Shown here: positions 1 to 5,456 of the stretch, in pieces
How the letters are laid out: the number at the start of each line of letters is the position of its first letter
How positions within the stretch are numbered: the stretch's first letter is position 1
Assembly (NCBI GenBank): GCA_029005335.1
Contig: JAQXFT010000147.1
Coordinates: forward strand, 1 to 7,960
Direction: 5' to 3'
DNA length: 7,960 nt
Origin: Oscillospiraceae bacterium
GTDB taxonomy: Bacteria > Bacillota > Clostridia > Oscillospirales > Ruminococcaceae
Notes under the pieces: model-generated
What the model saw: the letters and a program-made list of their open reading frames with translations, nothing else
The model's database searches: none
Told to the model about the DNA's origin: nothing
Position numbers and translations under genes: made by a program

Positions 1-19
1 CTTTAATTCCGGTTTCTCA

Positions 20-25
20 GGGAGG
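20..25 (+). promoter_or_regulatory. Ribosome binding site of ssb
   Basis: GGGAGG lies 8 bases before the ATG at 34 and fixes the ssb start. The 33 bases before ssb show no promoter, which fits ssb being an internal gene of an operon (rpsF is the usual upstream neighbour, outside this window). Confidence 0.8.
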
Positions 26-33
26 TTGTCATA

Positions 34-540
34 ATGATTAATAAGGTTATTTTAATGGGCAGACTTACTGCTGACCCTAATTTCAGTCAGACCCAGAGCG
101 GTACAGCTTACTGCCGTTTTACTGTAGCTGTTGACAGAAATTTTGCCGACAAGACTACCGGTGAAAGACAGGCTGATTTTATTACCTGCGTTGCATGGAG
201 ACAGACTGCTGAATTTATAAACAAATACTTCTCAAAAGGAAGAATGATTTGCGTTGAAGGCGGTATCCGTACAGGAAGTTATAATGACAGGGTTCACCCC
301 GAGATAAAGCATTATACAACTGAAATTCAGGTTGAAAATGCTTACTTCACAGGCGAAAAAGTTATGAATAATACGGATTCAAATTCATCATACAGTTCCA
401 ATAACGGATATTCAGTTCCGCAGAACAATGCACCTGTTCAGAATAATAATAATTCCGCTCCGGCAAAAGATAACAGTATGTCAGCAGGCAATCTCAGCGA
501 TTTTGAAGAAGTACTGGGCGAAAATGATTTGCCGTTCTGA
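34..540 (+). CDS. ssb: Single-stranded DNA-binding protein (SSB)
   Basis: This 168-residue protein coats single-stranded DNA during replication, recombination and repair, normally as a homotetramer. Residues 1 to about 108 form the OB-fold: the start MINKVILMGRLTADP is typical, and W55 in the VAWRQ segment matches the conserved base-stacking tryptophan. Residues about 109-150 are a low-complexity linker rich in Asn and Ser. The acidic C-terminal tip ends NDLPF (residues 164-168), the docking peptide that recruits partner proteins such as RecO, PriA and helicases. The length is normal for a Firmicute SSB. The start is supported by GGGAGG 8 bases upstream. rpsR follows 45 bases later on the same strand with no terminator between, the classic rpsF-ssb-rpsR arrangement. 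Identification is firm. Confidence 0.97.
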   Translation: MINKVILMGRLTADPNFSQTQSGTAYCRFTVAVDRNFADKTTGERQADFITCVAWRQTAEFINKYFSKGRMICVEGGIRTGSYNDRVHPEIKHYTTEIQVENAYFTGEKVMNNTDSNSSYSSNNGYSVPQNNAPVQNNNNSAPAKDNSMSAGNLSDFEEVLGENDLPF

Positions 541-585
541 GAGAAATTACCAAGCTTTATATTTTTAGAAACGGAGATGTAAGTC

Positions 586-828
586 ATGGAAAAGGAGAGA
601 AATCCCCGTGCAGCAAAGAGACCCCGCAAGAAGGTTTGTATGTTCTTTTCCGACAGAGTTGAAAAGATTGATTATAAAGACCTTGCTAAGCTCAAAAAGT
701 GCATGACTGACAGAGCTAAGATTCTGCCCAGACGTGTTACAGGTACTTGTGCATATCATCAGCGTGAGCTTACTGCTGCTATCAAGAGAGCAAGATATAT
801 TGCATTGCTTCCTTATGTAAGCGACTGA
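586..828 (+). CDS. rpsR: Small ribosomal subunit protein S18 (bS18)
   Basis: This 80-residue basic protein of the 30S platform binds next to S6, whose gene usually lies at the head of this operon. The family signature is plain: IDYKDLAKLKK (residues 28-38), KILPRRVTGTC (45-55), and the C-terminal AIKRARYIALLPY. The start ATG has GGAG at 573-576, 9 bases upstream. The family has zinc-binding (C+) forms with CxxC near the N-terminus and CxxH later. Here the second motif is kept (C55, H58), but the first reads C18-M-F-F21, so one ligand is missing; an extra Cys lies at 39. The protein therefore looks intermediate between C+ and C- forms. A terminator follows directly, marking the operon end. Confidence 0.97.
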   Translation: MEKERNPRAAKRPRKKVCMFFSDRVEKIDYKDLAKLKKCMTDRAKILPRRVTGTCAYHQRELTAAIKRARYIALLPYVSD

Positions 829-845
829 TAATATTTAAAACTATA

Positions 846-880
846 AAAAAAGGGGAGGCTCAGACCTCCCTTTTGTTGTT
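846..880 (+). terminator. Bidirectional rho-independent terminator between rpsR and the DUF378 gene
   Basis: GGGAGG (853-858) pairs with CCTCCC (865-870) around a 6-base loop, and the stem can be lengthened by A-T and G-T pairs. On the plus strand it is followed by a T-rich tract (871-882). On the minus strand the flanking A-run (845-851) becomes a good T-run. It sits about 20 bases after the rpsR stop and between two convergent genes, so it can end transcripts from both sides. Confidence 0.85.
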
Positions 881-884
881 TTGT

Positions 885-925
885 GAACCGCATTTTTACG
901 GCATCATTTTAAAAAAATGCGGTTC
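885..925. terminator. Second long hairpin in the convergent intergenic region
   Basis: GAACCGCATTTTT (885-897) is perfectly complementary to 913-925, giving a 13 bp stem with a 15-base loop. On the plus strand it is followed by TTTT (926-929). On the minus strand it begins about 10 bases after the DUF378 stop but lacks a T-run. It may be a backup terminator or a 3'-end stabiliser; the function is inferred from structure and position. Confidence 0.5.
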
Positions 926-934
926 TTTTAAAAA

Positions 935-1150
935 TCAGTCTGTCATCGAAATTGCCGTGTGACGCTGGTCTCTGAACAGAAACGATATACACCACACCGC
1001 TGAAATTGCAACAAGTATATATACGGTTCTGCTGAGAACAGTTCCTGCACCGCCAAAAAGCCATGCAACAAGGTCAAATCCGAAAATTCCGACTAATCCC
1101 CAGTTCAATCCGCCTATTATAAGCAGGATTAAAGCGAGCTTATCCCACAT
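935..1150 (-). CDS. DUF378 family small membrane protein
   Basis: A 71-residue protein with two predicted membrane segments (about residues 5-23 and 41-59). The conserved motif GGLNWGLVGIFGFDLV (13-28) is the hallmark of DUF378 (YuzA-like) proteins. Their biochemical role is unknown, so no function is assigned. The tail after residue 60 is short and polar, probably cytoplasmic or peripheral. I chose the ATG at 1150 because AGAGGTG on the minus strand lies 6 bases upstream. A longer reading from GTG at 1159 would overlap that ribosome site and adds only three residues. The gene is convergent with rpsR and head-to-head with the NERD gene. I found no convincing minus-strand promoter upstream. 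Confidence 0.88.
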   Translation of the reverse strand: MWDKLALILLIIGGLNWGLVGIFGFDLVAWLFGGAGTVLSRTVYILVAISAVWCISFLFRDQRHTAISMTD

Positions 1151-1268
1151 GGATAACACCTCTTTTTTTCAGTGGCTGAGTCAACATTTTTTCCTTGTAC
1201 GGAAAAGATGTTCTGAGAGTATTATTGACAGACTGCACAAATATATTCCGGAGGAAGTGAGAAAATTT

Positions 1269-1865
1269 ATGGAAAAGTTTCTGATAGTTTTAAGTATGGT
1301 AATCCTGCTTCTGCTGGTTCTCTTTTTTGCGGATTATTTCAGCGATAACAATAAAAAAGGCAGAAACGCTGAACGGAAAACCTATGAATGTCTGAAAAAA
1401 ATTGCAGATAAAAAGAAATACCGCATTATGAATAATGTATATCTTCCGCTTTATGACAAGACAAGCGAAATTGACCATATACTTATAGGAAATTTCGGAG
1501 TATGTGCTGTTGAAACCAAGGGAATCTCCGGAACTGTCAGCGGTAAGGGTGAACAGCTTACACATACAATCGGAAAACAAAAGTATAAATTCTACAATCC
1601 CCAGTATCAGAATAAAACCCACGTTAAAAATATTGAATATCATCTTAAAAAAGGAAAATTCAATAACGTTCCCGTATATTCAATAGTAGTATTTACCGCT
1701 GATGATGTGGAGCTTAAATCTCCTGTCGGTATATACCTTAAAGACCTTGAAAAAGAAGTAAGAAAAATTCCGGCTTCAAAATGTGATACTGATAAAATAT
1801 ATAATTATATCAATTTCATAAGAATAAAAAATCCATTTAAAAAATTCATGCACAGATTCAGATGA
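1269..1865 (+). CDS. Membrane-anchored NERD (nuclease-related) domain protein
   Basis: From the ATG at 1269 the protein has 198 residues. A very hydrophobic segment at residues 4-21 is a likely signal anchor, followed by a cytoplasmic NERD domain (about 29-130). Residues matching the PD-(D/E)xK-like pattern of this family are visible: E35 (GRNAE), D69 (SEIDHILI) and E82-x-K84 (AVETKG), so nuclease-type residues appear intact. The substrate is unknown; NERD proteins are suspected to act on DNA or RNA, but this is not shown here. The start is uncertain. The frame is open back to an ATG at 1149 (238 residues), but that ATG overlaps the start of the divergent DUF378 gene and lacks a ribosome site. 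GGAGG at 1250-1254 lies 14 bases before 1269 and only 2 before a GTG at 1257. A basic patch ends the protein. Confidence 0.82.
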   Translation: MEKFLIVLSMVILLLLVLFFADYFSDNNKKGRNAERKTYECLKKIADKKKYRIMNNVYLPLYDKTSEIDHILIGNFGVCAVETKGISGTVSGKGEQLTHTIGKQKYKFYNPQYQNKTHVKNIEYHLKKGKFNNVPVYSIVVFTADDVELKSPVGIYLKDLEKEVRKIPASKCDTDKIYNYINFIRIKNPFKKFMHRFR

Positions 1866-1912
1866 ATTTTTTATAAAAAATCCTTGACAAAAATCAGAAA
1901 AAATGATATAGT
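1866..1912 (+). promoter_or_regulatory. Promoter of the ACT protein-hom unit
   Basis: TTGACA (1884-1889) and TATAGT (1907-1912) are separated by exactly 17 bases. Directly upstream lies a perfect 16-base A/T palindrome (1866-1881) whose A- and T-tracts could act as an UP element. The expected transcript start is near 1919, giving a leader of about 60 bases before the ATG at 1979. No terminator for the preceding NERD gene is visible, so read-through is possible. Confidence 0.8.
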
Positions 1913-1978
1913 AATATAGTAAGTGTACAATTGTATTTCGCAGACGGACATCTTGATTATGAAAAGGGTGTATTTTTT

Positions 1979-2422
1979 ATGAATGACAATTCAAAGTTTA
2001 TAGTCGTTGATTCCGCAGTACTGCCCGATGTTTTTAAAAAAGTGCTGGAGGTAAAAAAGCTTATGGCTAATAAGGGGGCTAAGAGCTTTGCTTCGGCGTG
2101 CAAGCGTATAGGTATATCAAGAAGTGCCTATTATAAATATAAGGACAGTGTTTTTTCATACGAGGAAATGCTTGTTGAGCGTATTATGAATATATATGTT
2201 CTGCTGAAAGATGAACCGGGAGTGCTTTCAAGATTGCTTTCCTTTCTCCACAGCCTGAACGCAAATATACTGACTGTCAATCAGAATATTCCGGTTGACG
2301 GAGTAGCCTCCGTAAATATATCCCTGAAGCTTCAGGGAAATTCGGATTTGGATGTCGCAACGCTTGACAGAATTTCAGAAGATGACGGAGTCGTGGAAAT
2401 AAAAATTCTGTCTGCAAAATAA
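1979..2422 (+). CDS. ACT domain-containing protein, PheB/UPF0735 family
   Basis: A 147-residue protein resembling Bacillus PheB (UPF0735) over its whole length, including the family's usual size. The N-terminal LPDVFKKVLEVKKLM (15-29) is followed by a helix-turn-helix-like stretch with ISRSAYYKYKDSVF (46-59). The ACT domain runs from about 69 to 145, with the ligand-loop motif DEPGVLSRLL (78-87). ACT domains bind amino acids and control enzymes or transcription; the exact ligand here is unknown. The ATG at 1979 is chosen because AAAGGGTG (1963-1970) is 8 bases upstream; an in-frame TTG at 1931 lacks such a site and lies about 12 bases after the predicted transcript start. hom begins 29 bases after the stop, so the two are probably co-transcribed, suggesting control of homoserine or threonine synthesis. 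Confidence 0.92.
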   Translation: MNDNSKFIVVDSAVLPDVFKKVLEVKKLMANKGAKSFASACKRIGISRSAYYKYKDSVFSYEEMLVERIMNIYVLLKDEPGVLSRLLSFLHSLNANILTVNQNIPVDGVASVNISLKLQGNSDLDVATLDRISEDDGVVEIKILSAK

Positions 2423-2451
2423 TATTTCTTTATGAAAGGATTTAATTGATT

Positions 2452-3636
2452 ATGTCAAAGTTTGCTGTTTTAGGTCATGGAGTTGTAGGCTCAGGAGTAG
2501 TAGAGCTTTTCTATAAAAATAAAGAGAGTATCGAAAAAAAAGCCGGCTCTGAAATGGACGTCAAGTATATACTTGATTTGAGGGATTTTCCCGATTCTCC
2601 GTATGCTGATAAATTTACAAAGGATTTCAATGTAATTCTGAATGATGATGAAGTAACTGCTGTTGCAGAATGTATGGGCGGTGTTGAACCGGCTTTCACA
2701 TTTATACGTCAGTGCCTTGAAAAGGGAAAGAGCGTTGCTACATCAAATAAGGAGCTTGTTGCGGAAAAAGGTGATATACTTCTCAGACTTGCAAAGGAAC
2801 ATAACTGTAATTTCTTCTTTGAGGCAAGCGTCGGCGGAGCTATTCCGATTATAAGACCGCTTCACAAGTGCCTTGCCGGAAATAAGATTACAGCCGTTGC
2901 AGGTATTCTTAACGGAACAACTAATTTTATACTCACTAAGATGATTGACGAAAAAATGAGCTTTGATGAGGCTCTTGCACTTGCCCAGAAGCTCGGATAT
3001 GCTGAGAGGAATCCTGATGCTGATGTAAAGGGATTTGATGCCTGCCGTAAAATCTGCATTATATCATCTCTTGTATTCGGAAAGCACGTTTATCCTAAGA
3101 GCGTCTATACTCAGGGAATCGAAAATGTAAGCCTCAAAGATGTGGATACAGCAAATTCTCTCGGATATGCCGTAAAGCTTATAGCTTCTGTCAAGGAGCA
3201 TGAGAACGGAAAAATTATGCCTGCTGTAATGCCTATGCTTGTATCTCATGAAAGCTTGATTTCTCATGTAAATGACGTATTCAATGCCTGCCTTGTAAAC
3301 GGTGACGGATTCGATAAGATTCTGTTCTACGGCAGAGGTGCAGGAAAATTCCCGACTGCAAGTGCTGTACTGGGAGATGTTATCGACTGCGTTAAGCATA
3401 AAATTACTGTATTCTCACAGTCGTGGGAATCCTCTGATGACGACAGCTTTATTGATTCTATCGACAATTTCAAGTCAAAATGGTATGTCAGAACGGATTC
3501 TGATACTGATATGTCAGCATACAACATTGAGGATAAAATTGAATGTGACGGTGAAGCATCATATATAATCTCAGAGGTTACATTTGCTGAAGCAAAAAAA
3601 ATCAATGCAAAGGCACTTCTTGCAATACTTGACTGA
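2452..3636 (+). CDS. hom: Homoserine dehydrogenase
   Basis: Catalyses NAD(P)H-dependent reduction of aspartate semialdehyde to homoserine, the shared step to threonine and methionine. The 394-residue protein begins with a Rossmann nucleotide-binding motif GHGVVG (8-13). Further family motifs are SNKELVAEKG, FFEASVGGAIPII, GILNGTTNFILTKM, and the signature NPDADVKGFDACRK (187-200), ending in the conserved catalytic-region lysine K200. The C-terminal part (about 325-394) is shorter than the usual Firmicute extension and only ends with an ACT-like strand (ASYIISEVTFAEAKKI), so the ACT domain appears reduced. The ATG at 2452 is preferred; GAAAGGA (2434-2440) is 11 bases upstream. A TTG at 2446 would give better spacing and add two residues. 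The upstream ACT protein gene is probably in the same transcript. Confidence 0.97.
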   Translation: MSKFAVLGHGVVGSGVVELFYKNKESIEKKAGSEMDVKYILDLRDFPDSPYADKFTKDFNVILNDDEVTAVAECMGGVEPAFTFIRQCLEKGKSVATSNKELVAEKGDILLRLAKEHNCNFFFEASVGGAIPIIRPLHKCLAGNKITAVAGILNGTTNFILTKMIDEKMSFDEALALAQKLGYAERNPDADVKGFDACRKICIISSLVFGKHVYPKSVYTQGIENVSLKDVDTANSLGYAVKLIASVKEHENGKIMPAVMPMLVSHESLISHVNDVFNACLVNGDGFDKILFYGRGAGKFPTASAVLGDVIDCVKHKITVFSQSWESSDDDSFIDSIDNFKSKWYVRTDSDTDMSAYNIEDKIECDGEASYIISEVTFAEAKKINAKALLAILD

Positions 3637-3657
3637 TTTTTTTTCAACAGTTAATAT
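3629..3657 (+). promoter_or_regulatory. Possible promoter at the end of hom
   Basis: TTGACT (3629-3634) and TAATAT (3652-3657) are 17 bases apart. The -35 box overlaps the hom stop region. The match to consensus is 5/6 and 4/6, and the region is A/T-rich, so chance is a real alternative. If used, transcription would start near 3664 and include the paired segments and terminator at 3668-3751 as a leader of the flippase gene. Confidence 0.35.
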
Positions 3658-3715
3658 ATACAGAGATAATCCGGTTCAGCTGAAAATAAATATTGCTGAA
3701 CTGCTGAATTAATTT

Positions 3716-3751
3716 AAACCGGATAGCCTTACAAGGTTATCCGGTTTTTTT
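3716..3751 (+). terminator. Strong rho-independent terminator after hom
   Basis: The 5' arm 3716-3730 (AAACCGGATAGCCTT) pairs with 3733-3747 along nearly its full length with one G-T wobble; the innermost pair probably opens to make a small loop. The stem runs into a T-run (3745-3751). It ends the hom transcript and also stands before the flippase gene. An upstream segment (3669-3676) can pair with the 5' arm instead. Confidence 0.92.
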
Positions 3752-3820
3752 ATTATGTAGTCATTGAAATAAAGAATCCGTAATAAAATAGAACAAGACT
3801 ATAATTACGGAGGCTGAAAG

Positions 3821-5311
3821 ATGATTTTCAGAAACAGAATTATAAAAGATACAGCGATACTTACTGTCATGCAGCTGATACTTGATACAGCATCACTTCT
3901 TCTGAATGTTACAATAACAAAACGTCTTGGAAGCTCTGCAATGGGAATAGTATCTCTTACGGGTTCGTTTATGGTGCTTGCGGGAATGGTATCAAACGGC
4001 AATGCGTTTTTATGTACGAGCCGGCTTGTGTCCGAGGAGAGGGGAAAGGATAAAGGAAATCCTGACAGAGTGCTGAAATATGCGTTTATGATGTGTACTG
4101 TACTGAGCATAACAACAGCATTGATATTATTCCTGTTCGGAGAAAAGATAAGCATTGAATTTTTCCACACTGTGAATATGGTAAAGCCCTTATGGTTTAT
4201 GGCATTATCCCTGCCGGTCGGAGCATTTTCGGCGTGCTTCAAAGGATATTTCAATGCTATGCGGAAAGTAAGTCTGACAGCACGTGCAGATGTAATGGAA
4301 TTTGTTGTGAAGTCTGTAGTAATTACCGGTCTTGTGTTTACTCTTGTAAATCCCAATGATGCACAGGTATGCGAGCTTATGACAGCCGGAATAGTATGCG
4401 GAAACCTTACCTCACTGATATATTTTCTTATAATATTTTTAAGGCGTAAAAGAGAGTATTCGGGAAAAGCTTCAATAGGCTTCAGGAAATATATCCGGTA
4501 TGCAGTGCCGATAATGCTGGGAAGCTGTATGACTTCTGCACTCAGCAGTACAAATGATGCACTTATTCCATTTACTCTGAAACAGTATGGAAATTCATTT
4601 TCGGAGGCATTAAGCCAGTTCGGAATATTTGAGGCTATAGTAATTCCTGCATTGTTTTTTCCGTCAGTGATATTATGCTCACTTTCCGGAATAGTCGTTA
4701 CGGAATCCGCAAGAGAGAACGCCTCGGGGAATAAAGAGAGGATAATAAGCATTACCGAAAAGCTGATTGAAGGTACTTTATTGTTTTCAATTCCCGTATC
4801 AGCGGTAATGATGAGATTCGGAAAGGAAATAGGTGTATTAATGGGCGGAGGAGAGCTTGCCGGAAAAATTATTACAATAATAGCTCCGGTAGTGCCTTTT
4901 ATATATCTGGAAATAATTCTTGAAGCACTGATTAAAGGGCTGGGATTGCAGGGATTTTCTTCTCTCAACTATATAGCAGAATATGCTGTCAGAATATCGG
5001 CAGTGCTTGTATTTGTACCTCATTTCGGATTTTATGGGATAGTAATATCCTACTATGCAAGTAATATAATAGGAAATACATCAAGATTAATAAAGATTCT
5101 CAGGCATACAGGTGCAGGAGTAAACATATTCAGATATATTTTTCTTCCGGTGCTTTGTGTGTTTCTGACTATGGAAGCATCTGAGCTTATAATGCGTACA
5201 TTCAGATTTTACGGAACGTCATTAATACAGTTAATTATATTTACTTTGGTGTGGCTCGCAGGATATATTTTTATGGTTTATGGCTGGAATATTCAAAAAC
5301 GTTGTGCATAA
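3821..5311 (+). CDS. MOP-superfamily flippase (SpoVB/MATE-like polysaccharide transporter)
   Basis: A 496-residue polytopic membrane protein with about 12-14 hydrophobic segments from residue 12 to the C-terminus. The two-bundle layout shows a charged cytoplasmic loop (RRKREYSGKASIGFRKY) near residues 208-224. The N-terminal pattern, with TKRLGSSAMGIVSLTGSFM and a following LVSEERGKDKG loop, is like SpoVB-type members of the MOP superfamily, which export lipid-linked oligosaccharides or peptidoglycan precursors. A drug-exporting MATE protein is a less likely alternative; the substrate cannot be read from the sequence. The start ATG has GGAGG (3809-3813) 7 bases upstream. No proximal promoter is convincing: TTGAAA at 3764 and TAAAAT at 3784 are only 14 bases apart. 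The gene stands alone, and I see no GC-rich terminator after it. Confidence 0.85.
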   Translation: MIFRNRIIKDTAILTVMQLILDTASLLLNVTITKRLGSSAMGIVSLTGSFMVLAGMVSNGNAFLCTSRLVSEERGKDKGNPDRVLKYAFMMCTVLSITTALILFLFGEKISIEFFHTVNMVKPLWFMALSLPVGAFSACFKGYFNAMRKVSLTARADVMEFVVKSVVITGLVFTLVNPNDAQVCELMTAGIVCGNLTSLIYFLIIFLRRKREYSGKASIGFRKYIRYAVPIMLGSCMTSALSSTNDALIPFTLKQYGNSFSEALSQFGIFEAIVIPALFFPSVILCSLSGIVVTESARENASGNKERIISITEKLIEGTLLFSIPVSAVMMRFGKEIGVLMGGGELAGKIITIIAPVVPFIYLEIILEALIKGLGLQGFSSLNYIAEYAVRISAVLVFVPHFGFYGIVISYYASNIIGNTSRLIKILRHTGAGVNIFRYIFLPVLCVFLTMEASELIMRTFRFYGTSLIQLIIFTLVWLAGYIFMVYGWNIQKRCA

Positions 5312-5365
5312 TATACAAATAAGAATATCGGTTATTGTCTCTAATATAGAAATTTTATAAATCTG
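5312..5365. other. Intergenic gap after the flippase gene
   Basis: A/T-rich stretch between the flippase stop and the EF-G-like promoter. I see no gene, no GC-rich hairpin followed by a T-run, and no repeat. How the flippase transcript ends is not evident. Confidence 0.5.
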
Positions 5366-5394
5366 TTGCAAAATTCTATTAAAAATGCTACAAT
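5366..5394 (+). promoter_or_regulatory. Promoter of the EF-G-like gene
   Basis: TTGCAA (5366-5371) and TACAAT (5389-5394) are exactly 17 bases apart, with a TGC extended -10 motif at 5386-5388. The start would be near 5401, leaving a leader of about 56 bases. The ribosome site AAGGAG (5443-5448) is 8 bases before the ATG at 5457. Confidence 0.82.
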
Positions 5395-5456
5395 ATTGAA
5401 GTAAGTAAATATCTGCACTTATTAAAATTTTACATATATATTAAGGAGATTTCACT

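Noticed and set aside
1..33. Possible end of rpsF with TAA at 4-6
   Set aside because: Operon convention suggests rpsF upstream, but only one codon before the TAA is visible, so no partial gene can be supported.
1225..1247. TTGACA and TATATT upstream of the NERD gene
   Set aside because: The two boxes are only 11 bases apart, too close for a sigma-A promoter, so this was not listed as a promoter.
1290..1643. Minus-strand frame of 117 codons inside the NERD gene
   Set aside because: It is the complement of a recognisable NERD domain, has no ribosome site, and its hydrophobic runs come from reversing lysine-rich codons.
3764..3789. TTGAAA and TAAAAT before the flippase gene
   Set aside because: The 14-base spacer is too short and both boxes are imperfect in an A/T-rich region, so it is not counted as a promoter.
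3805..4968. Long open frame of 387 codons on the minus strand
   Set aside because: It lies almost wholly antisense to the flippase gene, whose membrane-protein pattern and ribosome site are convincing. Its translation is low-complexity Ser/Ile/Pro-rich with no recognisable domain; codon bias of the real gene explains the open frame.
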